A stretch of DNA of 64,000 bases from Bacteroidia bacterium (GTDB lineage Bacteria > Bacteroidota > Bacteroidia > Bacteroidales > Prolixibacteraceae). The position numbers were made by a program, and so were the translations under genes. The stretch's first letter is position 1, and the number at the start of each line of letters is the position of its first letter. The stretch lies in NCBI GenBank assembly GCA_026391315.1, contig JAPLDT010000099.1, positions 1 through 64,000 on the forward strand, in the 5' to 3' direction. Positions 1 through 8,474 of the stretch are shown here, piece after piece. The notes under the pieces were generated by a model. The model saw only the letters and a program-made list of their open reading frames with translations, ran no database searches and had not been told where the DNA came from.

Positions 1-1
1 A

Positions 2-106
2 GACGGAATCAGAGCAATTCTTTTTAGCGTTTTTTCGATCAAATTAACCGGAGCTAAGATTGAATCAATCGAGGTCAGAAATTATACTGCCCCACTTTTC
101 AAATAA
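2..106 (+). CDS. Possible 3' end of an unidentified gene
   Basis: An open frame enters from the left edge of the window and runs 34 codons to a TAA at 104-106. The readable tail ends in EVRNYTAPLFK. I do not recognise the family. It is equally possible that this is a chance open frame in AT-rich DNA, because only about 100 bases are visible and no start can be seen. Confidence 0.22.
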   Translation, partial: DGIRAILFSVFSIKLTGAKIESIEVRNYTAPLFK

Positions 107-124
107 TTTTTAAAAAATGAATTT

Positions 125-295
125 TTAGAACCTCCCTATTGAAAATTCAAAATTGTTACCATTTTTCCATACTTCAATTTGTTGATTATTTAAGGGTGAA
201 TTTGGTTCTTTAATCTTAAGTTTTTTCTTACTATTAAGCTCATTTAGACTGTTAAAAGTCCCTACCACATTCTTATGTTTAAATGGTCTATCCAT
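125..295 (-). CDS. Small hypothetical protein (56 aa)
   Basis: An ATG-initiated frame on the minus strand gives a 56-residue, Lys/Asn-rich, probably soluble peptide that begins MDRPFKHKNVVG and ends FEFSIGRF. No signal peptide, membrane segment or known motif is visible. It lies just downstream of the AbiJ-like gene on the same strand, separated from it by a strong hairpin. It was found by reading the strand directly and is below usual ORF cut-offs. It could be a real small accessory gene or a chance frame in low-GC DNA; the composition is protein-like, but no homologue is recognised. Confidence 0.35.
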   Translation of the reverse strand: MDRPFKHKNVVGTFNSLNELNSKKKLKIKEPNSPLNNQQIEVWKNGNNFEFSIGRF

Positions 296-327
296 TAGGA
301 GTTAATTAGTTAATGTCTCTTTACCAA

Positions 328-355
328 ACTGCTAACAGTAACTTCTGTTAGCAGT
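328..355 (-). terminator. 11-bp perfect hairpin after the AbiJ-like gene
   Basis: ACTGCTAACAG and CTGTTAGCAGT form an 11-bp perfect stem around a 6-base loop, 14 bases past the stop codon of the minus-strand AbiJ-like gene. No clean T-run follows on the minus strand, so it may be a weak terminator, an mRNA 3'-end stabiliser or a recombination site. Confidence 0.45.
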
Positions 356-368
356 AGGCAATCGGATT

Positions 369-1193
369 TTAGAATGGTAAGTCAGCCTCATGATTTTCTA
401 TGTAGTCTATTCCTCCAAGTTTTTTACCCAAATATGTCGAAATAGCTGCAGACAATTCAACAACTAATTCCGCTTCCAAATAATCTGGAGTTCTTCCCTC
501 TCTTAAATGTCGCCCTTGTTCAGATGTGTAACCCCAGATTTTGTCAATAGCTATGTCCAAAGGCTTAGGAATTACACCATCTGCCTTTTTCATAAGGTCG
601 CCTAGAGTTGCTTTTTGGTCGCCTATTGCCTCTCTACAAACACATTCAAGGCAAGCCAATGAATGTTGAATAGCTCCTGTTATGTCTGGAGCAGGTCGTC
701 TTGACAAGTCAGCTATTGCTTCCTTAATCTCAGTATTTGCAGTTAACAGACTTGCAGAATTTAATACAATTGACACTTTAGAAATTACTTTTTCAAAATT
801 TTCATCCCCTCTTGTTTCTATAAGTCCGAATTCTATTTTCCAACCAATTCCAGTTTCTTTAAAATAGTCATTTAGTTCATTAGTAAATTCTTCTCTTTCA
901 GGTAAATCTAAGGCATCCCAAATAGCTTCGATAATGTCATAAACATTGAACCACTCACAACCTAAAATTAAATCCTCTACTTCTAAAGCGATATTTGGAT
1001 ACTCACCCCAATTATTTCTGTCAGGGAATTTTCTCAAGACTTTACATATCACAGTCCTGAGAAAAGATGGTTGCTTGTGCAGATCATAAACACATTGAAC
1101 AATAAAATGTCTTAATTCAACAGGGGCATCTTCTCTAACAGTGATTTCTATGTCGCTAATTGTGTGCCCTTGTCGCTTTGAAAATCTTTTCAT
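369..1193 (-). CDS. AbiJ-like abortive infection protein
   Basis: This 274-residue soluble protein resembles the abortive-infection AbiJ group. The N-terminal half (about residues 1-115) matches the AbiJ N-terminal domain 4 type: it opens with MKRFSKRQGH and carries the segment WFNVYDIIEAIWDAL. The C-terminal half (about 165-265) is an all-helical, HEPN-like domain with a conserved-looking EQGRHLREG stretch where related proteins have an R..H or RHG motif. Proteins of this kind are thought to act as toxins that stop growth of phage-infected cells. The gene stands alone, is more AT-rich than the downstream PUL genes and is flanked by inverted repeats, as expected of an acquired defence gene. 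The family call was made by eye; catalytic residues are not established. Confidence 0.6.
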   Translation of the reverse strand: MKRFSKRQGHTISDIEITVREDAPVELRHFIVQCVYDLHKQPSFLRTVICKVLRKFPDRNNWGEYPNIALEVEDLILGCEWFNVYDIIEAIWDALDLPEREEFTNELNDYFKETGIGWKIEFGLIETRGDENFEKVISKVSIVLNSASLLTANTEIKEAIADLSRRPAPDITGAIQHSLACLECVCREAIGDQKATLGDLMKKADGVIPKPLDIAIDKIWGYTSEQGRHLREGRTPDYLEAELVVELSAAISTYLGKKLGGIDYIENHEADLPF

Positions 1194-1237
1194 TCCTTCT
1201 GTTCCTCTATTTTGTTTGCTGCTAATCGTTTATATGC

Positions 1238-1292
1238 GCTACAAACTTCCTTCTATACACTATATTTGAATATGCCGAGGTTGGTTTGTAGC
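1238..1292. repeat. 9-bp inverted repeat upstream of the AbiJ-like gene
   Basis: GCTACAAAC at 1238-1246 is mirrored by GTTTGTAGC at 1284-1292, separated by 37 AT-rich bases, in the 5' flank of the AbiJ-like gene. It may be an operator, or part of the end of a mobile unit. No transposase is present next to it. Confidence 0.35.
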
Positions 1293-1378
1293 TGGTTATA
1301 AGAACGATAAACTTACATAAATTATTTTAAAGTATCAAAGCCGTTGAAGAGGAAATCGTACAAAGCACACTTGTGTGA

Positions 1379-1402
1379 TGCGGTTTGTAACCGCATTTTT
1401 AT
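1379..1402 (+). terminator. Hairpin with trailing T-run
   Basis: TGCGGTT, a 3-base TGT loop and AACCGCA form a 7-bp perfect stem, followed by TTTTTATTT. The shape is that of a rho-independent terminator reading rightward, but no gene on the plus strand ends here, so it may be left over from a decayed element or be a dispersed hairpin of REP type. The rest of 1194-1661 contains no convincing gene. Confidence 0.4.
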
Positions 1403-1434
1403 TTATCCGCGATTAAAAATTGCACCCGAAAAGA

Positions 1435-1452
1435 GCCGCCCGGCCGGGCGGC
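1435..1452. repeat. 18-base GC-only palindrome
   Basis: GCCGCCCGGCCGGGCGGC is a perfect 18-base palindrome made only of G and C in an otherwise AT-rich intergenic region. Its function is unknown. It sits about 200 bases past the stop of the minus-strand M28 peptidase and has no T-run next to it. Confidence 0.6.
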
Positions 1453-1661
1453 TGTAAGGGCTGTCGGGATTTGGAGGTGAAACGTCCGCCGGTCGTCTCT
1501 AACAGAACTCCTCTCTTTTGAGACAACGACAAAGGGAGAGAAAAAATCAATGGATTTGTAAACCTTATTTTTCTCATAAACCTTAGTAGGAAAGGATCGT
1601 TGATTGAAAAATAACCTTATTATCTTATTTGATTGAATTTGATGAACTGACGTTCCAACGC

Positions 1662-3890
1662 TTATCTTGTGACAATATTCATCGCCTGTCTCACCTGCTG
1701 AGTATAATTTTCCAAAGTTCTTGAAACGATCCCAATATTTTCCTGTGCTTCTTTCCAGTTTCGCTGATCAATGGCTTCACGAATTCCCGGCAATGTTTTG
1801 ACCCCGTAACCGGTATAATATCCCGGAGCATATATCTGGTGTTTGTACCATGGCCGTCGCGGCAATCCTTTTTCATTGATCAGACTTCTTTCAACTTTGT
1901 ATAAAATCCCATTCAGTTCCATTTGTTTATCGATGGGCAACCGGGTTGCACTACCATATTGTTTCTGAAATTCTCCGGTACTGTTTTTCAACTGTTCCAT
2001 TGCATTTTCCAGGTCGCTGAAATTAAGATAAGGCACTTCATCCTTCATTTTTGGTGCCTGGTAAGTTTTTGTCGGATCTTTTGCCAGGTCGTACAGTTTA
2101 TCCCGGATCATGTTATTTTCCTGATCTGTTTCGGTCCTGGTATTGTCGAGCAAAGTTTTCAATTCGGTAACGTAACCAGCCAGTGTTTTATAAAAACTGT
2201 TGACATCGAACGGTAATACATCGGCATTGGCCATTCTCATCATGGCCCGGCCAGCGGTTTTTGACAAAGCAATACCGTATTGAAAGCCGGGATCTTTGAA
2301 TTTTATAAAATGATCATAAGAATCATAAATGGAATGATATTCCCCACCTTGTCCCTCTCCGCCAAAACCCAGGTTCAAAGATGCGATGCCCAAAAATTGC
2401 AGGAAGCCAGACCAATCGGAGCCTGCACCCAAAGCGCCAAGTTTGATATTTTTATTCCCTGACATTTTGACCCGCGCAGTTTTATCAGCAGTTACCATAT
2501 CGGAAGCATATTTTCTTTCCTTTATGCTCACCCCGGTTTGCGGATCCATAACATCATTCGCTATTTCATTAAAAAAAGGTTCCAATGTGTGCGAACCCGC
2601 AGCGCTTATAAAACCGCGGGAATTGGCATCTGTATTCAAATAAAAAACGGCCTTTTTCCTCAACTCATTCTGATGATCTTCAGTCCATTCTGTTGAACCT
2701 ATCACGCCCGGTTCTTCGCCATCCCATGCACAATACACCAGTGTACGTTTTAACTTAAATCCTTTCTTTGCCAATTCACCAATGGCCCTGGCTTCATCAA
2801 GTTCTGATACAATACCACTGATGGGATCATCGGCACCATTTACCCAGGCATCGTGATGATTGCCCCGAATGATCCATTCATCCGGCAATTCACTTCCGGG
2901 CAATTTTGCGATCACATTGTACAAAGGTTTTATATCCCAATTAAACTGTAATTTCAAATGCACTTTGTCTTTACCCGGACCTACATGATAAGTTATCGGC
3001 AAAGCACCTCTCCACGACACAGGAACTACTTGTCCGCCCAATGATTGCAACAAAGGCAATGCATCTTCATAAGAGATCGGCAATACAGGAATCTTCATAA
3101 TTGTGATGGCATCATTCCTGTCCAATCGTTTTGCATCTTTTGTTGCTCCTACACCAGGAGTCAGCGGATCTCCGGGATATAAAGGCATATCCATAACCGA
3201 CCCCCTCTGCACACCGTTCTTCGGACGAAATGCACCTTCAGGGTATACGTCGCCCCGTGCATAGCCATCATCTTCCGGGTCGGAATAAATAAGGCAACCA
3301 ATAGCGCCATGTTCGGCTGCCACTTTCGGTTTAATACCTCTCCATGATCCACCGTATTTGGCGATTACAATTTTGCCTTTTACATCTATCCCCATCTGTT
3401 CAAGTTCTTCATAATCAGCAGGAATACCATGATTGACAAAGACCAATTCAGCCGTCACATCACCATCGGCTGAATAGGCATTGTAAGAAGGCAGTTGTTC
3501 GGTTTTTTGACCTGATGTTTTATCTTCTTTCAAAGTTGGTTCTTCCAGCTTTGCCTTAAAAGGCTTGCTGCCCAAGAGTTCCAGCAATCTTGTTTTAGGG
3601 GTTGGAAACAGAACATAGTACGATACTATTTCTGTTTGATAGCACCATGACTGAAACAATTTTGCCATGAATTCTGCATTCGCTTTATCCTGAGGACTGC
3701 CCACATGATGCGGATGAGAGGATAGAAACTGCATCCAGGTATCCTGGTTTTTAGCGTTCAATTGCGCATCGAATTGTTTTTCCCAATCTATTTGTTTTGC
3801 CGCATTGGCATCCGTAAAGCCCATGATTTTTTGGGCATTGGCTATTGCAACAAAAAACAGGAGCATCAGAACAAGATTTAATAATTTCAT
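1662..3890 (-). CDS. Secreted M28 peptidase, glutamate carboxypeptidase II-like
   Basis: A 742-residue secreted zinc peptidase. A signal peptide (MKLLNLVLMLLFFVAIANA) is followed by an M28 catalytic domain interrupted by a PA domain (about residues 140-290) and a C-terminal transferrin-receptor-like dimerisation domain (about 600-740), which is the architecture and length of glutamate carboxypeptidase II. The two-zinc site is intact: GNHHDAWVNGADDP supplies His345 and Asp355, WDGEEPG the catalytic and bridging glutamates, LNTDAN the aspartate and YHSIYDSYDHF the last histidine. It should remove C-terminal amino acids from peptides in the periplasm or at the surface. It is on the same strand as the two downstream-numbered hydrolases but 87 bases from the nearest, so an operon is possible but not shown. 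Substrate is unknown. Confidence 0.93.
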   Translation of the reverse strand: MKLLNLVLMLLFFVAIANAQKIMGFTDANAAKQIDWEKQFDAQLNAKNQDTWMQFLSSHPHHVGSPQDKANAEFMAKLFQSWCYQTEIVSYYVLFPTPKTRLLELLGSKPFKAKLEEPTLKEDKTSGQKTEQLPSYNAYSADGDVTAELVFVNHGIPADYEELEQMGIDVKGKIVIAKYGGSWRGIKPKVAAEHGAIGCLIYSDPEDDGYARGDVYPEGAFRPKNGVQRGSVMDMPLYPGDPLTPGVGATKDAKRLDRNDAITIMKIPVLPISYEDALPLLQSLGGQVVPVSWRGALPITYHVGPGKDKVHLKLQFNWDIKPLYNVIAKLPGSELPDEWIIRGNHHDAWVNGADDPISGIVSELDEARAIGELAKKGFKLKRTLVYCAWDGEEPGVIGSTEWTEDHQNELRKKAVFYLNTDANSRGFISAAGSHTLEPFFNEIANDVMDPQTGVSIKERKYASDMVTADKTARVKMSGNKNIKLGALGAGSDWSGFLQFLGIASLNLGFGGEGQGGEYHSIYDSYDHFIKFKDPGFQYGIALSKTAGRAMMRMANADVLPFDVNSFYKTLAGYVTELKTLLDNTRTETDQENNMIRDKLYDLAKDPTKTYQAPKMKDEVPYLNFSDLENAMEQLKNSTGEFQKQYGSATRLPIDKQMELNGILYKVERSLINEKGLPRRPWYKHQIYAPGYYTGYGVKTLPGIREAIDQRNWKEAQENIGIVSRTLENYTQQVRQAMNIVTR

Positions 3891-3977
3891 TGGTCCTTCG
3901 TTTTAGCGTATATTAAAGTCTGTATTGTTATCGGTTTTTGAGCAAAGTGTTGATGAGTTCATGTCCGGTCGGATGGC

Positions 3978-6386
3978 TTATCTTTCTTTGATCAAATAGA
4001 TTCCTTCCCGAAGCACCGTCCAAGAACTTTCAGGATGGGTTTCGATGGAAATTTTTGTGTTTACATTTGTCACTTTCCACTGTTTACGCGCATTTTCTGA
4101 TGGTTTAAATAGGGCCGTTGTGCCAGTAGGAACTGTCAACATCATCATGATGCCGCCTTTATCATCCCGATTCCAGACTACTTTAATATCCCCGGCAGGG
4201 GCATGGTAAACCGCTTCAGCATGGTTGAGCCCTTCCGGAAAAACCGGGGCTACCAGGAATTTTTTAAAACCGGGAGATTCGTCCAACGGCCTGATCCCTG
4301 CCAGCCACCGGAAATACCATTCAGAAACGGTTCCGAACATGGGATGGCAGTTGGAATAGGTGTTGTCGCTCTCTTTCCAGGTCTCCCACAAGGTGGTGGC
4401 CCCCTTGCTGATCATGAAACCCCAGCCCGGATAGACCGCGCTGTTTACAATCTTGAAGACCTCATCGGCATGACCTGTCATGGAAAGCGCCTCCAGAATG
4501 TATTTGGTACCAAAGATACCGGTGGTGAAATGGCCTGCCGGTGCGCTGTGGACGGCCTTGAGCAGGGAGTCGGTGACAGCAGGAATCTCTTTCGGGGGAA
4601 TGATCCGGTAGTAGATCAAAGTCGAAAACAGGGTCTGCCGGTTGATCGGATCCGGAACCGGCTGGTACCAAAACTGATCGAGCAGCTTCCTGGTAAGGAT
4701 TTTTTCCAGTTCAGCGAATTTTTTGATATTGGCATTATCGCGCCTGATCTCCGCAAATCGTTGCATGATGCGGGCGCAGTCGAGGTAGTGGGTCGTTCCT
4801 ATCAACTGCACCGGAACTTTTACCATCGACTCGTGGTCGCTGAGCCCTTTGTCGACAATCCCGTTGGGGTGCAACCTTTTCACTTTGTCCATCCACTCAA
4901 GGTCCTTCAGGTACAACTCATTGACGATAGCAGTATCTCCATAATACTGAAACAGTTTGTATTGGGTGGTCAGAAAAGCCGATTCCCAGCTGATGCCACA
5001 ATATTTGATCCCGACATAGGGTGCAGTGTCGATAAAGATGGAGTCCTGCATGGCATCTACCCAGTCATAAACCGTTTTTCGGTAAAAGGATTGCATGTCG
5101 AAATTGTACATAAACGTTTCGCTGGTTGCGTTCAGGTCACCTCCGTAGCCGAATTTCTCCCTGGCCGGACAGTCCGACTGCACTGTAATCAGGTTGCTCA
5201 GAAAGGTCTGCCGACAGATCTTCTGGATATCGTTCAGGATCGGGGAAGAGCAGGTAAACCGGTTCTGATTCTCCACATCCGAGTGAAAAAATTGGGCTTC
5301 AATATCCTCTTTTTGAGGTAAGTACTTCAATCCTGTGATTTCCATGTACCGAAAGGTATGAAACGAGAATTGGGGCTGCCAGGTCGACGTTTTTTCGGCT
5401 CCGAACACGTAGCTATCTGTCTGCCAGGCAATATCCGGCGCTCCCGGTCCTCCCCTTCCCTTTTGTTTCACCTGCCCGGCCACCGTGGTCATGGGATTTA
5501 GCGTTCCGTTTTCGTACAGGCGCTCTCCAAACCTGAAACGGATCGTATCGCCCGGTTCGCCTGTGAGCTTTATTTTGTACAGGCCTGTCAGATTGGTGCC
5601 TATATCGACGATGGTGGTTTTGCCAACGGAACGGATGTCAACCGGATGAATTTGCTTGGTCACCTTGACAGCCGGAAAGAAAGATTGCAGCAGTTCTCCT
5701 CCCGGACCATTCATCTTTACCGGATGATTCCATAACCTGTCGTCGAATCCCGGAAGGTTCCATCCCTTGATCTCTTTTCGCGCATCGTAATGAACTCCCA
5801 GGTAAACATTGTTCTTCATCAGCGGACCATCGGCCGTTTTCCAGTTTGTGTCGGTGACGATGGACTGAGTTGTTCCATCCGCATAGGTAAACTGAAGTAT
5901 GGCAATAAACTGAGGCTCTCCGGTTGGCAGAAAGGTTCTGAGGTTCCTTCCAAACATTTTCAATGGCAGCAAATTGTAAAAGCCATTTCCAAGCTCAATA
6001 CCGATAGTATTTGCCCCGCTCCTGAGCAGGGATGTCACATCGTAAGTCGAATAGTAGATCCGCTTGCTGAAATTGGTCCAGGCAGGATCCAGCACATTGT
6101 TTTGGACGGCCTTACCGTTGATGGAGGCCAGATAATACCCTGCGGCCGTTATGGTTAAAGTTGCATTTTTGAGTTTCCCGATCAGGGTAAAATCCTTTCT
6201 GAAAAGCGGCGCCGGATGGTCACCGTACATAAGAGAATCTGCAATTACCTGATAATCCTTTGCAGCAATCCAGGCGGCTCCATGCAACTTATCTATATCA
6301 GATTTTTGGGCTTGCAAAGGAACCGGTACAACTTGCAGAAGAAGGCATATAAAAACAGCGATTCGGAGAACTTTCATGTAATGCAT
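3978..6386 (-). CDS. Secreted alpha-L-rhamnosidase, GH78 family
   Basis: An 802-residue GH78 enzyme that should cleave terminal alpha-L-rhamnose from plant glycosides or rhamnose-containing polysaccharides. A signal peptide ends near VPLQAQ. An N-terminal beta-sandwich (about 35-330) with the family-typical AAGYYLASINGK segment precedes the (alpha/alpha)6 catalytic barrel (about 370-720). The acidic active-site stretch reads SDCPAREKFGYGGD, a variant of the usual DCPQR-E-GW-GD motif, and a C-terminal beta domain closes the protein. The first ATG (MHYMKVL) is used for the coordinates; the ATG three codons later gives a more ordinary signal peptide and may be the true start. It lies among other secreted hydrolases. 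Confidence 0.9.
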   Translation of the reverse strand: MHYMKVLRIAVFICLLLQVVPVPLQAQKSDIDKLHGAAWIAAKDYQVIADSLMYGDHPAPLFRKDFTLIGKLKNATLTITAAGYYLASINGKAVQNNVLDPAWTNFSKRIYYSTYDVTSLLRSGANTIGIELGNGFYNLLPLKMFGRNLRTFLPTGEPQFIAILQFTYADGTTQSIVTDTNWKTADGPLMKNNVYLGVHYDARKEIKGWNLPGFDDRLWNHPVKMNGPGGELLQSFFPAVKVTKQIHPVDIRSVGKTTIVDIGTNLTGLYKIKLTGEPGDTIRFRFGERLYENGTLNPMTTVAGQVKQKGRGGPGAPDIAWQTDSYVFGAEKTSTWQPQFSFHTFRYMEITGLKYLPQKEDIEAQFFHSDVENQNRFTCSSPILNDIQKICRQTFLSNLITVQSDCPAREKFGYGGDLNATSETFMYNFDMQSFYRKTVYDWVDAMQDSIFIDTAPYVGIKYCGISWESAFLTTQYKLFQYYGDTAIVNELYLKDLEWMDKVKRLHPNGIVDKGLSDHESMVKVPVQLIGTTHYLDCARIMQRFAEIRRDNANIKKFAELEKILTRKLLDQFWYQPVPDPINRQTLFSTLIYYRIIPPKEIPAVTDSLLKAVHSAPAGHFTTGIFGTKYILEALSMTGHADEVFKIVNSAVYPGWGFMISKGATTLWETWKESDNTYSNCHPMFGTVSEWYFRWLAGIRPLDESPGFKKFLVAPVFPEGLNHAEAVYHAPAGDIKVVWNRDDKGGIMMMLTVPTGTTALFKPSENARKQWKVTNVNTKISIETHPESSWTVLREGIYLIKER

Positions 6387-6445
6387 TATTTGAAAGATTA
6401 TTATCAGAGACTGTTTAAGATTTGTTTTTTTGTCCCGTTAGGGAT

Positions 6446-6535
6446 ATAATATCGGTAGAAAATGGATTAAGAGATAAATTCCGTCCCGTACGGGACGGGA
6501 TATTATGCGTTAAATTCTCTTTCTACCGATATTAT
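6446..6535. repeat. 16-bp inverted repeat enclosing an 18-base palindrome
   Basis: ATAATATCGGTAGAAA (6446-6461) is mirrored exactly by TTTCTACCGATATTAT (6520-6535). Between them lies the perfect palindrome CCGTCCCGTACGGGACGG (6481-6498). The outer flanks add smaller hairpins built on CCCGTTAGGG and GTGCCTATGGCAC. The arrangement looks like a non-coding dispersed repeat (MITE-like or REP-like). It fills most of the 313-base gap between the GH78 gene and the esterase gene; no protein is encoded here. Confidence 0.75.
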
Positions 6536-6620
6536 GTGCCTATGGCACAGTCTTGATCACGTGATTTCTGATGAATAAAATGGGAACAATAAAATTTAAA
6601 CAGTTTCTCGGTTTTTTTAC

Positions 6621-6663
6621 CACAAAGGGCACAAAGTAAGTTGCTTATTTTGTGACCTTTGTG
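6621..6663. repeat. Imperfect hairpin of CACAAAGG type
   Basis: CACAAAGGGCACAAAGTAAG is largely mirrored by CTTATTTTGTGACCTTTGTG around a TTG loop, and a further GTCCTTTGTG copy follows near 6676. It lies just past the stop of the minus-strand esterase gene and may help end its transcript, but it has the look of a dispersed intergenic repeat. Confidence 0.5.
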
Positions 6664-6699
6664 TTTTCCTTAGTGTCCTTTGTGTTGAATTTTACACAT

Positions 6700-7893
6700 T
6701 TACCATTTTACCAGGTCATTCGATCTGATTCCGGTTGCTGGAAAAGGATGCTGTTCGTCAAAAGGATAGAGTACCTTTTGGTCTTCGATGACGATCATAT
6801 CTTCCCTGACTGTGCCGTCCGGATTCATGGCTTTGGAAAGATCCAATCCCAGATATTTGGCTAAAAATGGGTAGACAGCCGCCCTTTTGTTGATATCATA
6901 ACCATGCTTGTCGTTGGGAAGGTGAACGTTCTGCACCAAATCTGATTTGCCGAAGAAATTGTAAATGTATTTCAAGTGAGGAAGTTCAACCTCGGGGTTA
7001 TTTTTGGTCCAGTCGTCACCGTCAGAGACCAGCAACATTGGCCTGGGAGCTGCGCAGGCCGCGATCTCCACATTGTTTGTCTGATAATCAACATCCTTGT
7101 GAATAGGCATGCCACTCTCACAAACACAACCTCCAAAGAAATAGGCCGAGACCATCACCACCGGTACAGATACCTTCACCCGGTTATCGATGGCAGTGAG
7201 CAAAAATGTCTGCGTTCCACCGCCTGAAGCTCCCGTACAGGCAATCTTATCAGGATCGGCGCCCATTTCCAGAATAAAATCAAGGCACCGGATGCTGTTC
7301 CAAAGTTGCAATTTAAGCACCTCCGGATGATCGTGCTTCCATCCAAGCTCTTCCATTTGACCATAACCCACCATGTCGTAGCCAAAGACCATGGCGCCCA
7401 TTCGGGCTAGTGCAGCAAACCGCTTCTGCGCATCGGGACGATACCTTCCAACATCCCCTTTCTTGTGCCAGTGACCGTGAGGACTGATTATTCCCGGCAA
7501 TTTGCCTTTAGCGTTGGTTGGTGTGTACAGGCTTCCGGTTACGTACACCCCCGGCAAGCTTTCAAAGGCAACATTTTGTACCTGGTAACCATCGAAAACC
7601 CTCTTGGCCCCAATGATTGGGTTCAAAGGGCACTTCTTAGGGAATTTTGTCAATCCTGTACCCTTTAGAATATGTTCTTTAATGAGTTTTGCGCGTTTCT
7701 CCCAATCCTTTTGGGTTGTATAACTCTTTTTCTGTGTTTCAAGAAAATCCTTACCTTGCTGCTCTGTGAAATAATCCCCCTGACAAAGCATATTTTGTGA
7801 AGCCTTAGCTGTCTTCTTCTGCCCTTGAGCTTGGGCAGGTGTAAAAGCCAGCAAAAGAGTGCAGACTACCAGTAACCTGAAAATTTTTCTCAT
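6700..7893 (-). CDS. Secreted alpha/beta hydrolase, acetylxylan-esterase-like
   Basis: A 397-residue secreted serine hydrolase. The signal peptide ends around TPAQAQ. The alpha/beta-hydrolase core carries the nucleophile elbow CTGASGGG with Ser223, an acidic loop VSDGDDW (about 290-296) for the acid and a terminal PNDKHGYD with His330, and an oxyanion-type SPHGHWHKKG stretch at about 137-146. Family relatives include acetylxylan esterases and other carbohydrate deacetylases, so the likely job is removal of acetyl or other acyl groups from plant polysaccharide; the exact substrate cannot be read. A promoter-like element lies 37 bases before its start. It is the first gene of the minus-strand hydrolase group and faces away from the EPS locus. 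Confidence 0.8.
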   Translation of the reverse strand: MRKIFRLLVVCTLLLAFTPAQAQGQKKTAKASQNMLCQGDYFTEQQGKDFLETQKKSYTTQKDWEKRAKLIKEHILKGTGLTKFPKKCPLNPIIGAKRVFDGYQVQNVAFESLPGVYVTGSLYTPTNAKGKLPGIISPHGHWHKKGDVGRYRPDAQKRFAALARMGAMVFGYDMVGYGQMEELGWKHDHPEVLKLQLWNSIRCLDFILEMGADPDKIACTGASGGGTQTFLLTAIDNRVKVSVPVVMVSAYFFGGCVCESGMPIHKDVDYQTNNVEIAACAAPRPMLLVSDGDDWTKNNPEVELPHLKYIYNFFGKSDLVQNVHLPNDKHGYDINKRAAVYPFLAKYLGLDLSKAMNPDGTVREDMIVIEDQKVLYPFDEQHPFPATGIRSNDLVKW

Positions 7894-7929
7894 TTGGTTA
7901 ATATATTAATAGTTTGGTTCTAAATTAAG

Positions 7930-7937
7930 CAAATTTA
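7930..7937 (-). promoter_or_regulatory. Putative -7 promoter element for the esterase gene
   Basis: TAAATTTG on the minus strand matches the Bacteroidota -7 consensus TAnnTTTG exactly and leaves a leader of about 30 bases before the esterase ATG. No clear TTG-type -33 element was found at the expected spacing, so the call is tentative. Confidence 0.35.
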
Positions 7938-8027
7938 TATTACATATAGTTGAACATTTTCTATTAATTATGGTTACTTATGAGTACCATTGAAGCAATT
8001 TGAATCAAGTACAATAAGCAATTGGTT

Positions 8028-8414
8028 ATGAGGCACAAAATTTTAATTGTTGATGATGAGAAGAGTATCCGACTGCTTCTTCAGAATTTCCTTTCTAAAA
8101 CCTATGAAGTTGAAAGTAAAAGTGATGGTGTAGATGCGCTTGAATGGTTAGAAGACAACCTGCCCGATCTTATTATCTGCGATGTCCAAATGCCAAACAT
8201 GGATGGGTATCTTTTTATTGAAAAGGTTAGACAAAGAGGATTCACCAAACATACACCTGTTATCATGTTATCCGGTGTTGAGAGCAGCAAGGAGAGAGTA
8301 AAATGCTACAGGCTTGGTGCGCAGGATTTTTTGGCAAAGCCTTTTAATCCTGAGGAGTTGGCTGAAGTGATTAAAAAGAATTTATTTCCGGTTCATTATG
8401 CCTTAAAATGGTAG
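8028..8414 (+). CDS. Single-domain response regulator (CheY-like)
   Basis: A 128-residue receiver domain with no output domain. The acidic pair (VDDEKS), phosphoacceptor Asp52 in LIICDVQMPN, the switch Ser in MLSGVESS and the Lys in FLAKPFNP are all in place, so it should accept a phosphoryl group. The ATG at 8028 is preferred over the in-frame TTG two codons earlier because it fits the family N-terminus. It is the first gene of the EPS locus, 60 bases before the priming sugar transferase, itself carrying a receiver-like domain. With two more receivers and an HPt protein in the same locus it probably belongs to a phosphorelay that tunes EPS production through protein contacts. Confidence 0.88.
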   Translation: MRHKILIVDDEKSIRLLLQNFLSKTYEVESKSDGVDALEWLEDNLPDLIICDVQMPNMDGYLFIEKVRQRGFTKHTPVIMLSGVESSKERVKCYRLGAQDFLAKPFNPEELAEVIKKNLFPVHYALKW

Positions 8415-8474
8415 AAACCTGCAATTCAAACAATTGCCGTTATTCTTTTACCTCATCATTTTGGGATTGAAATT

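Noticed and set aside
1333..1380. Short tail-like frame with EEEIVQSTLV before a stop, possible relic of a gene
   Set aside because: An upstream stop limits it to about 15 codons, and no matching sequence continues on either side.
4203..5321. Long plus-strand frame (372 codons) opposite the GH78 gene
   Set aside because: It is the antisense shadow of a clear GH78 coding region; composition is Arg/Gly/Val-rich without motifs.
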